From positions 1 to 21,729 of the forward strand of contig NZ_FQXM01000038.1 of NCBI RefSeq assembly GCF_900129965.1: 21,729 nucleotides of DNA, in the 5' to 3' direction. Below are positions 6,726 to 12,891 of this stretch, piece by piece. Position 1 is the first letter of the stretch; each line of letters opens with the position of its first letter. A program made the translations under genes and the position numbers. The notes below the pieces were generated by a model. It did not search any database. It was not told the origin of the DNA and was given only the letters and a program-made list of their open reading frames with translations. Origin of the DNA: Clostridium grantii DSM 8605. Its GTDB lineage: Bacteria > Bacillota > Clostridia > Clostridiales > Clostridiaceae.

Positions 6726-7868
6726 TCAAAACAAAAGTTCCAAGTATTTAATACTTTCATCCTTAGAAAAACTACTGATATTGTATAAAAATAACGCTTC
6801 ATTTATATTATTCTGTTTTATATAATCGTAAATATTTAATTTATAATACCTTAAATCAATTATATGAATTTCTTCATAATGATTTGCTAAAAATGGAATT
6901 AGACTGTGTGCATATGAATCTTTAAAAATCACTAATCTTTTTTCGTTTTTAATATTTGTTGTGATGGTGGTTAGTGCATGGTTCCCATCAAGAAATATTG
7001 AGTACTTATCTTTTTTATTTAAATGACTATATTCATAAAATGAATCTGATGATTTGCCGGTATCTATATATTCTATCTTGTATTTATTTTTGATCTTGGG
7101 AGTAAATATTTCAATTGAATCAGGTAATATGTGTCTGTTGCTAGCTTTTGAGTAAAAGGTTCCATAAAAAGATTTATCTATTATTATTGAATTAAAGTCA
7201 TTAATACTATATGCCTTAAGGTTTAGTTTATTGCATAATTCCTTGTATGCATAGTATGCCCCTCGCATAGTCCAATGGTGGTCTGTCTTGAAATAAATAT
7301 ATTCATTTTTTTTATTTACCATTTCAGCATAAACATTAATAAAATTCACATTTGCATTTAGTTGCGCTTCTACTTTTTCTAAAGTTTTTGATTGATTATA
7401 GGGACTAGCAAACAAAGGTAATTTATCTTCATATATCTTTACTGAATTAGGGGCCAATAAAAAATATGTTTTTATATTTGGCATTGCCTTTGAAAATGTA
7501 TTTATACTGTTTATATTGCTTAACAGTTGCTCATTTGTTCTTTTATAATCTTCTAATAAATATCCATCTTCCCCAAAATAAATTCCGTTATTAAAAGTTT
7601 TTAATGTGAATCTTTCAACATCACTTTTAACTGATACCCAAAAATCTCTCAAAGGAAATTGATCTGTAATATATTCCTCAAACTTGTTGGTGAATCTACC
7701 AGAAATCATATTATTTAAACTAAATTTGGGTACTTGTGCAAGTATGCGATTTTCAACTTGAGAAAAATATCTATCAGGTATGATTATATTTAAAATATTT
7801 ATAATTATTAAAAAGAGCATAAAAACTATTGTAATTATTTTATCAGATATTTTATTCACATGAACCAT
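6726..7868 (-). CDS. DHHW family protein (AlgJ/AlgX-like), exopolysaccharide acetylation
   Basis: The 380-residue protein has an N-terminal membrane anchor (about 12-30) and an extracytoplasmic SGNH-like domain of the DHHW family. The name-giving KTDHHWTMRGA motif is at 194-204, and the nucleophile region FKDSYAHSL puts the catalytic serine at 318; together they give the Ser-Asp-His set used by AlgJ/AlgX-type acetyltransferases. It follows the MBOAT gene by 14 bp, with AAAGGATGG before its ATG, the usual order for a membrane acyl carrier/transferase pair that moves acetyl groups from inside the cell onto an extracellular polysaccharide. The polymer is unknown because no synthase is in the window. 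The start and length fit the family. Confidence 0.85.
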   Translation of the reverse strand: MVHVNKISDKIITIVFMLFLIIINILNIIIPDRYFSQVENRILAQVPKFSLNNMISGRFTNKFEEYITDQFPLRDFWVSVKSDVERFTLKTFNNGIYFGEDGYLLEDYKRTNEQLLSNINSINTFSKAMPNIKTYFLLAPNSVKIYEDKLPLFASPYNQSKTLEKVEAQLNANVNFINVYAEMVNKKNEYIYFKTDHHWTMRGAYYAYKELCNKLNLKAYSINDFNSIIIDKSFYGTFYSKASNRHILPDSIEIFTPKIKNKYKIEYIDTGKSSDSFYEYSHLNKKDKYSIFLDGNHALTTITTNIKNEKRLVIFKDSYAHSLIPFLANHYEEIHIIDLRYYKLNIYDYIKQNNINEALFLYNISSFSKDESIKYLELLF

Positions 7869-7882
7869 CCTTTATGTAATAC

Positions 7883-9304
7883 TTAAAATCTAAAATATAA
7901 AAATGGATTATAGGTTGAATCCACCAAATAAGAAATTGAAATAAAAAATACTGTAAAGTACAGAATAGGCATAACTAAATTCTCATAAAGAAATAAGTGT
8001 CTTTTATTTAAAGTTTTTACTAATTTTCTGTGTTTGTTTTTGAAAAATGGTGTTGATGCTACAATTAATATAATCAATATAATACCATAATTGTATATAT
8101 AATATAAAAATTGTGAATCAAATAAAATTGTATTTTTAAACCCCAACATTACTTTTAAGTACAATATTCCCATGTACAAATTATCACTTACAAATATTAG
8201 CCACCCAATAATCAGTAGAAAAATAGTGTAAGCATGTTTAACTGGGCTCCATGCATTCTCTAATATTTTTAATAAAGCCAGTTTTTCAATAGCTATTATA
8301 ATTCCAAAATACAATCCCCAAATAAGGAAGTTCCATTCAGCTCCATGCCAAATGCCTGTTAATAACCACACCACAAACAAATTTCTATACATTTTTATCT
8401 TACTTCCTTTGCTTCCACCAAGCGGAATGTACACATAATCCTTAAACCAAGATCCAAGTGATATATGCCACCTTCTCCAGAACTCTGTTATGCTTTTAGA
8501 TACATAGGGGTAATTGAAATTTTCCAAAAAATCAAACCCAAACATTTTTCCTAAACCTATTGCCATATCTGAGTATCCACTAAAATCAAAATAAATTTGA
8601 AATGCGAAAGCTATTATTCCTAACCAACTAGTAAACACTGTTAAATCTGATAAGGGAGTATTCTGTATTTCCATCCACAATAGTCCAATATTATTAGCAA
8701 ATAATACTTTTTTTCCCAGACCAATTATAAAACGCTTTATTCCTTCACTAAATTTTTCGAAAGTTTCTTCTCTGGCATTGATTTGCGCTGCAACTGTTTC
8801 GTATCTAACAATAGGGCCTGCAATTAATTGTGGAAATAATGTAACATATGTAGCTAAAGCAATAGGATTCTTTTGTACGGGTACCTTTTTGCGGTACACA
8901 TCAATAGTGTAGGACATAGTTTGAAAGGTATAAAATGAAATCCCAATAGGTAATGGTAAGTTAGGTGATAGAAAATCTGTGGAAAATAAGAAATTAATAT
9001 TATTAATTATAAAATCTGAATATTTAAAGAAAAATAATAAACTTAAATTTATAATCACTGATGATAGAACAACAAGCCTAGCTTTATTATGATTTTGTCT
9101 GAATTTTTCAATTAGCAAACCATGTATATAATCCACTACTGAGGAAAAAATCATTAAAACTATATAAATGGGTTCTCCCCATGCATAAAAAATCAAACTA
9201 GCTATTAATAACACTATATTTTTCATCTTTTTAGGTGCAATTATATATACAAATAATGTACTAGGCAAAAATATAAACAAAAATATTAAGCTACTAAAAA
9301 CCAT
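7883..9304 (-). CDS. MBOAT family O-acyltransferase (AlgI/DltB-like)
   Basis: A polytopic membrane protein of 473 residues with about ten or more hydrophobic segments. MBOAT signatures are clear: PLPIGISFYTFQTMSY at 117-132, GPIVRY at 163-168, DFSGYSDMAIGLG at 240-252, FWRRWHISLGSWFKDYVYIP at 275-294 and the conserved histidine H320 in LLTGIWHGAEWNF. Members pass acyl groups (usually acetyl) across the membrane to a partner that modifies alginate, cellulose, teichoic acids or other polymers. The DHHW gene directly downstream is the expected partner and the DUF4358 lipoprotein gene precedes it. AAGGAG supports the ATG at 9304. A terminator hairpin sits between it and the lipoprotein gene, so its expression may be reduced or separately started. 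Confidence 0.9.
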   Translation of the reverse strand: MVFSSLIFLFIFLPSTLFVYIIAPKKMKNIVLLIASLIFYAWGEPIYIVLMIFSSVVDYIHGLLIEKFRQNHNKARLVVLSSVIINLSLLFFFKYSDFIINNINFLFSTDFLSPNLPLPIGISFYTFQTMSYTIDVYRKKVPVQKNPIALATYVTLFPQLIAGPIVRYETVAAQINAREETFEKFSEGIKRFIIGLGKKVLFANNIGLLWMEIQNTPLSDLTVFTSWLGIIAFAFQIYFDFSGYSDMAIGLGKMFGFDFLENFNYPYVSKSITEFWRRWHISLGSWFKDYVYIPLGGSKGSKIKMYRNLFVVWLLTGIWHGAEWNFLIWGLYFGIIIAIEKLALLKILENAWSPVKHAYTIFLLIIGWLIFVSDNLYMGILYLKVMLGFKNTILFDSQFLYYIYNYGIILIILIVASTPFFKNKHRKLVKTLNKRHLFLYENLVMPILYFTVFFISISYLVDSTYNPFLYFRF

Positions 9305-9337
9305 GGTATTGCTCCTTACTTAGTAATATGGTTGAAG

Positions 9338-9361
9338 AAAAGGCACATTCCTGTGCCTTTT
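9338..9361. terminator. Intrinsic terminator/attenuator between DUF4358 and MBOAT genes
   Basis: AAAAGGCACA and TGTGCCTTTT form a perfect 10-bp stem with a TTCC loop. On the minus strand it directly follows the DUF4358 stop and the 3' arm ends in TTTT-CTTC; on the plus strand the arm is followed by TTATTATTTT. It should let some minus-strand transcripts stop after the lipoprotein gene, setting a higher lipoprotein level than that of the two membrane genes. Confidence 0.75.
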
Positions 9362-9363
9362 TA

Positions 9364-9891
9364 TTATTTTAATGCATTCTCATAAGCAGTTTGAATTTTT
9401 TCTACATCATCATATGTTATGTATATTAAGTACTTTCCATTTGATAGAATTATATTATTTTTTACTTTTTCATATTGATCTGGTAGATATCTTTCCCATA
9501 TTTGATTTTGTTGCTCTTTTATGCTCTGTAATGAAGTTTTTAAACTTTCTACCTTAGAAATATCCTTTGCTTTCAAAACTACTATCATATCTGATTTAAC
9601 GTTCATCATAGGTTGAAGGGCAATACCTTCTTCTATATCATCTTTATTTATCATTTCACTAAGCGGATTTGGAGTTTCAGAGGTTAAATCCATTTCCATA
9701 TACATTGGTAATTGTCCATCTTTAAAATCTTCTTCCGGCACACCACCATTTTTCATATCCTCAGCTATCTGTACTTTTATATCTTTCATAATATCATTTA
9801 CAGAAACATTTACCTCCGGTGTTTTTTTACTACATCCTATTAATGCAAAAATTGATACGATTACTGCTACTACAATTAAATTTTTCTTCAT
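9364..9891 (-). CDS. DUF4358 family lipoprotein
   Basis: A 175-residue secreted protein with a lipoprotein signal: MKKN, hydrophobic stretch, then a lipobox ALIGC with lipidation at Cys20. The mature part (MPMYMEMD-like core, a KSDMIVVLKAKD strand and the terminal YENALK helix) matches my recollection of DUF4358, a Firmicute family regularly found beside MBOAT and DHHW genes. The function is unknown; anchoring outside the membrane near the acetylation machinery is the best inference. AAGGAG precedes the ATG at 9891 and a plausible promoter is upstream. A terminator follows at once. Confidence 0.8.
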   Translation of the reverse strand: MKKNLIVVAVIVSIFALIGCSKKTPEVNVSVNDIMKDIKVQIAEDMKNGGVPEEDFKDGQLPMYMEMDLTSETPNPLSEMINKDDIEEGIALQPMMNVKSDMIVVLKAKDISKVESLKTSLQSIKEQQNQIWERYLPDQYEKVKNNIILSNGKYLIYITYDDVEKIQTAYENALK

Positions 9892-9930
9892 TATAAGTCT
9901 CCTTTTAGTTTATTTTTTTTGTCACATATA

Positions 9931-9960
9931 TATATACGTATGGCAATTAGAAAAGTTCAA
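9931..9960 (-). promoter_or_regulatory. Promoter of the DUF4358-MBOAT-DHHW operon
   Basis: On the minus strand TTGAAC (9955-9960) and TATATA (9931-9936) are 18 bp apart, about 40 bp before the DUF4358 start codon. The -10 lies in a run of alternating TA, so the exact register is uncertain. Confidence 0.4.
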
Positions 9961-10161
9961 AAATAAATAAAAAAAATTCATTAATATTTCTAACAGCACT
10001 TGTACGCTTAACTCCTAAGTTCTACCATCACCTTCTAATCTCTGTGAATTACAACACAAAAGCACAGGTGCTGATAAATCTCCGACAATATTCACTTCTT
10101 CTATGGTTTGATAATCCGGAAGCACCTGTCACTTTAGTTGGACAACTTGTTTGACCCACTT

Positions 10162-10232
10162 GCTAGCCAAATAAATGCAACCATGAGTGCACCCACGATA
10201 TAAGTTAATTCCATTCTGTGGTGATAGTATAC
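10162..10232 (-). pseudogene. Relic of a radical-SAM protein
   Basis: On the minus strand a short stretch reads TTEWN then, after a one-base shift, NLYRGCTHGCIYLAS. The NLYRGCxHGCIYC signature is typical of a radical-SAM subgroup with a 4Fe-4S site; here the third cysteine is replaced by leucine and the surrounding frame is lost. Only about 20 codons survive. Confidence 0.4.
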
Positions 10233-10472
10233 TTTTATAATATAGAATGTTCGAATAAAGCTTCACCATTAGCAACAAAAATTGTTAACTTTGTTTCTGT
10301 TTTGAAAGGTAACATATGCCCTTTAAAAATTTACAATGCAACGGATAATCTCTATTACAGTTCAAAAATATCATTTAACTTAGTTACCTAAGGATAGATA
10401 CAATTCTGTGTGTAATTCATAAAAGTTAATCGTTTTATTATAATTACGGTAATTATGCAATTTATTAGTAAA

Positions 10473-10500
10473 GTGACATAAGGTCGATATGTGGTATAAT
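10473..10500 (+). promoter_or_regulatory. Promoter of the NUDIX gene
   Basis: GTGACA (10473-10478) and a perfect TATAAT (10495-10500) are 16 bp apart, and the -10 carries a TGG extension. Transcription should start close to 10507. Confidence 0.6.
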
Positions 10501-10503
10501 ATA

Positions 10504-10528
10504 GGTATGCTTTTATATAAAGCATGCC
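10504..10528 (+). other. Hairpin at the 5' end of the NUDIX transcript
   Basis: GGTATGCTTT pairs with AAAGCATGCC (one G-U) around a TATAT loop, within a few bases of the predicted transcription start and about 15 bases before the ribosome site. Such 5' hairpins can stabilise mRNA; no riboswitch class was recognised. Confidence 0.35.
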
Positions 10529-10556
10529 CAATTTTTATATTCTAAAGGTGGATATT

Positions 10557-10943
10557 ATGAAGAAAGTAACAGCAGCAATTATTATAAAAAACAATTTAAT
10601 TTTAATAGCTCAAAGAGGACAAAATGAAAAGTTGGCAGGCAAGTGGGAATTTCCAGGTGGGAAAATAGAAGCTGATGAAACTCCGCAGAAGTGCTTAAAA
10701 AGAGAAATTCAAGAAGAATTAGATTTAGAAATTCAAGTAGGAAAGTTCTTTGATGAAAGCATTTATACTTATCCAAATGGGGAAATAAAACTGTTAGCTT
10801 ATTTTGCTGAAATAGTAAATGGAGATATTAAATTATCGGTTCACGACGAAGTTAAGTGGGTAAGTATTAATGAAATAGAGTCATTTGATTTTGCACCAGC
10901 GGATATTCCATTAGTTCAAAAATTGAAGGGGGAAGTTCAGTAA
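10557..10943 (+). CDS. NUDIX hydrolase, MutT-like
   Basis: A 128-residue single-domain cytoplasmic protein. Numbered from the ATG at 10557, the Nudix box is complete: G35, E41, R49-E50 and E53-E54 in GGKIEADETPQKCLKREIQEEL, fitting GX5EX7REUXEE and binding the metal for cleavage of a nucleoside diphosphate linked to another moiety. The preceding KWEFPGG and late VKWVSINEI segment fit MutT/NudG-type enzymes that remove 8-oxo-dGTP or other oxidised nucleotides. AAAGGTGG at 10544-10551 selects this ATG over an upstream in-frame ATG at 10524, which lies in the leader hairpin region. It has its own promoter. Substrate assignment within NUDIX is uncertain. Confidence 0.88.
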   Translation: MKKVTAAIIIKNNLILIAQRGQNEKLAGKWEFPGGKIEADETPQKCLKREIQEELDLEIQVGKFFDESIYTYPNGEIKLLAYFAEIVNGDIKLSVHDEVKWVSINEIESFDFAPADIPLVQKLKGEVQ

Positions 10944-10997
10944 ATTATTTCATGATATTTCAAAACAAAACTTATAATGAAGAAAGACAAGGTGGCT

Positions 10998-11123
10998 ATG
11001 ATGAAGGTAAAATATACCGGTAAAACAGATGCTTCAACTTTTGTTAATGGTAAAGTATATGAAGTATTATGAATTGAAGATGGATGGCATAAATAGTGGA
11101 TGAAACTAATTTTTAATTAGTGT
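10998..11123 (+). pseudogene. Decayed gene for a small conserved protein
   Basis: After AAGGTGG two adjacent ATGs begin MMKVKYTGKTDASTFVNGKV and then YEVL, stopped by a TGA at 11070. Reading through the stop gives IEDGWHK, and a frame change then gives VDETNF, matching the layout of a small clostridial protein family (about 50-60 residues, starting KVxYxGK and ending in an ED/DETG-rich tail) that I recall only as hypothetical. One nonsense and one frameshift change make it a recent pseudogene with its ribosome site still intact. Confidence 0.4.
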
Positions 11124-11128
11124 ATAAT
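11123..11128 (+). promoter_or_regulatory. Possible -10 element for the 11213 gene
   Basis: A perfect TATAAT follows a small CTAATT/AATTAG hairpin, 85 bp before the start codon. No convincing -35 was found. Confidence 0.3.
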
Positions 11129-11212
11129 TATAGATATAAGTTTGTTTAAGAAGAGGTAAGTTTGATAAAATAGATGATTTATTATCACAGTTAAATAGAA
11201 AGAGGTGTGATT

Positions 11213-11638
11213 ATGACTGAAATTTCAAAAATAGTAATCAACGGTACGTCAGGATATTGCTGTGCCGAGGAGTCTTACTCTGACAAGGTTACTGTGACCA
11301 AGGAGAGCATAGCATACGAATATCATCCTATATTTGAAACAGATATAAATCCTTCAAGGAAGTGGTCTTACAAAACTAACAGTCCAGTATTTGAAAAGCT
11401 TTATGCTGATTTAATTGATGTCATACCTGTAATTGTAAATCATGACAAAGATATTTTCTGCACAGATATAGGTGGGATAGAATTCATTATTACTTATTCT
11501 GATAAAACTAAATTCAAGGAGATATTCTTTCTGCCAGGAGATGAGTTTAAGGAATGTTTTCAAATCATAAAACGGATGGTTCCTGAATGTGAGTATGTTC
11601 CGGCAGTGTTGATAACAGAAGATGATTTTGAGGACTAG
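11213..11638 (+). CDS. Conserved hypothetical protein, function unknown
   Basis: A 141-residue soluble acidic protein. It begins with a strand-rich region containing NGTSGYCCAEESYSDKVTVT, then SRKWSYKTNSPVFEKLY, FCTDIGGIEF and a C-terminal YVPAVLITEDDF. The pattern is coherent over its length and resembles unnamed Firmicute proteins, but I know no function for them. The paired Cys-Cys and the later Cys residues could bind metal, which is speculation. AGAGG lies 7 bp before the ATG at 11213; an in-frame GTG at 11207 is too close to it. Its last codons overlap the next fragment. Confidence 0.65.
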   Translation: MTEISKIVINGTSGYCCAEESYSDKVTVTKESIAYEYHPIFETDINPSRKWSYKTNSPVFEKLYADLIDVIPVIVNHDKDIFCTDIGGIEFIITYSDKTKFKEIFFLPGDEFKECFQIIKRMVPECEYVPAVLITEDDFED

Positions 11639-11810
11639 TGTAAAAGCACCAAACTGTGTTGAAGCAGTTATTTCTAAAATTCGCAAAAAAGCTGGAGAAT
11701 GTGGGGCAAATCCAGATATGGTAGAAGTTTTATATGGTGAAATGATAAGTCATTTTATAAAAATAGAATTGAAGGAATTTAATAAAAACAATGAAACAAA
11801 TGCTGGTTAA
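11622..11810 (+). pseudogene. C-terminal fragment of a chorismate mutase-like (AroQ) protein
   Basis: From about 11640 the frame reads VKAPNCVEAVISKIRKKAGE and then GANPDMVEVLYGEMISHFIK, the middle and last helices of a short AroQ-fold chorismate mutase-like protein. The N-terminal helix with its catalytic Arg/Lys residues, some 35-40 residues, is missing. An ATG at 11622 opens this frame inside the end of the preceding gene but has no ribosome site. A deletion probably fused the 3' end of this gene to the end of its neighbour. It is unlikely to be active. Confidence 0.55.
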
Positions 11811-11823
11811 AAATAATATTTTC

Positions 11824-11860
11824 AATAAGAAGCCTCTAAATCTTTTAGAGGCTTCTTATT
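11824..11860. terminator. Strong bidirectional intrinsic terminator
   Basis: AATAAGAAGCCTCTAAA (11824-11840) and TTTAGAGGCTTCTTATT (11844-11860) form a perfect 17-bp stem with a TCT loop, followed by TTTTC on the plus strand. It ends the plus-strand genes at 11213-11810, and its 3' arm contains the stop codon of the convergent araC-type gene. Confidence 0.85.
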
Positions 11861-12717
11861 TTTTCAAAGTTTGAATTTTGCAAATGTCTATCTTTTCTAA
11901 GTTTAGATGGTGTACAACCGTAAGTTTCTTTAAACATCCGGTTGAAGACCTTATAATTTGTAAAACCATGACGTTCTTGGATTTGAATGATACTATCATT
12001 TGTACCTAGAATATCGTTATAAATATGAATCAGTCTAACTAGATTCACATATTCAACAAAGGTAAAGCCCATATTTTTCTTAAAAGAGCGACAAAAGTAT
12101 TCTGGGTTCAGTGCAACTAATGAAGCAACTGTAGCTAAAGCTATTGGCTCCATATAATGCTTATTCACATAATCTATAATGATTTGTAGTCGTTCACGGT
12201 ATTTATCAGTGGTAGGTTTTATTATTTCGTTTTTGGAAAGTGTAAAATTAGTATAAAGTTTATGTAGAAAAAGATGGAGATTACTATTAAAAAGGAATTG
12301 ATAACCAGTTTTCTTTTCATTGTTAAGATTGTTCATGGTGAGTAAGTTTTGAACCATTTCCTGAAAAGCTAGGTGATTTTTATATTTTTTATGTGAATAA
12401 TACTCTTCAAATTGTATGGTGCTGAAATTAGGAAGAGATTGATTTAGTAAGTCATAAGGTATTTGAAGTAATATTGCTTCTACATTTCCTATACATTTAG
12501 TGAAATGAATAAATCCTGAATTAACGATAAATAAATCCTTTTGATAAAGTTCATATTCTTTGTCATTTCTAGCTATATGCATTGCGCCCTTATAAATATA
12601 AAGTATCTCTAAATGGCTATGCCAGTGACTAGATATAAGTTGGTTAGATGAGTGATAAAATCTAAAACAAACAGGTAGATTACTATTGGTAGTTATTATT
12701 TCATGTGTTGGTTTCAT
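11845..12717 (-). CDS. AraC-family transcriptional regulator with cupin sensor domain
   Basis: The 290-residue protein has an N-terminal cupin-like sensor (SSHWHSHLEILYIYKG at about 29-44, with His residues lining the pocket) and a C-terminal AraC DNA-binding domain of two helix-turn-helix units, roughly 191-214 (ALATVASLVALNPEYFCRSF) and 241-263 (IQIQERHGFTNYKVFNRMF), ending in the typical YGCTPSKLRK. Such regulators sense a sugar and activate adjacent catabolic genes. AAAGGA precedes the ATG. It diverges from the GH3 gene across 174 bp, so it very probably controls it. The stop codon is buried in the shared terminator. The inducer is unknown. Confidence 0.88.
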   Translation of the reverse strand: MKPTHEIITTNSNLPVCFRFYHSSNQLISSHWHSHLEILYIYKGAMHIARNDKEYELYQKDLFIVNSGFIHFTKCIGNVEAILLQIPYDLLNQSLPNFSTIQFEEYYSHKKYKNHLAFQEMVQNLLTMNNLNNEKKTGYQFLFNSNLHLFLHKLYTNFTLSKNEIIKPTTDKYRERLQIIIDYVNKHYMEPIALATVASLVALNPEYFCRSFKKNMGFTFVEYVNLVRLIHIYNDILGTNDSIIQIQERHGFTNYKVFNRMFKETYGCTPSKLRKDRHLQNSNFEKIRSL

Positions 12718-12856
12718 GTTTTAATCCTTTCCTGTTATGTTACTCAGCTAATTTATTTGAAAATAACATAATTAATAAAAAAAGTCAATATCGACTTAGG
12801 TTTTAGTCAGTAATGACATTGTATTTAATTAAACAAAAGAATAATATAAAAGTAGT

Positions 12857-12873
12857 ATTAATGTAACATTAAT
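12857..12873 (+). promoter_or_regulatory. 17-bp palindrome before the GH3 gene, candidate operator
   Basis: ATTAATG-TAA-CATTAAT is a perfect inverted repeat ending 4 bp before the GH3 ribosome site AGGAGG (12878-12883). Further upstream, AGTC-N6-GACT (12789-12802) and a GTCA-N4-TGAC repeat (about 12815-12826) are two more short symmetrical sites. One or more may bind the divergent AraC regulator; none has been shown to. Confidence 0.35.
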
Positions 12874-12891
12874 TTATAGGAGGCGAACATT

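Larger units (their letters stand above)
9892..10472. other. Gene-poor intergenic stretch with relics
   Basis: The stretch contains the promoter of the DUF4358 operon (minus), a 9-bp inverted repeat ACAGGTGCT (10064-10072)/AGCACCTGT (10121-10129) with a 48-bp spacer, a short radical-SAM relic, and on the minus strand open pieces such as DYQTIEEVNIVGDLSAPVLL (about 10060-10120) and FKTETKLTIFVANGEALFEH (about 10240-10310) that look protein-like but have no start signals. No intact gene is seen. It appears to be decayed coding DNA. Confidence 0.35.

Noticed and set aside
10064..10129. 9-bp inverted repeat ACAGGTGCT/AGCACCTGT as a terminator or riboswitch stem
   Set aside because: The spacer is 48 bp with no conserved core and no T run, and the surrounding sequence looks like decayed coding DNA.
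10524..10556. Upstream ATG adding 11 residues to the NUDIX protein
   Set aside because: It lies in the leader hairpin at the predicted transcript start and has no ribosome site, whereas ATG 10557 has AAAGGTGG at the right distance.
11207..11212. GTG start two codons upstream for the unknown gene at 11213
   Set aside because: AGAGG ends 1 bp before the GTG, so the ribosome site can only serve the ATG at 11213.
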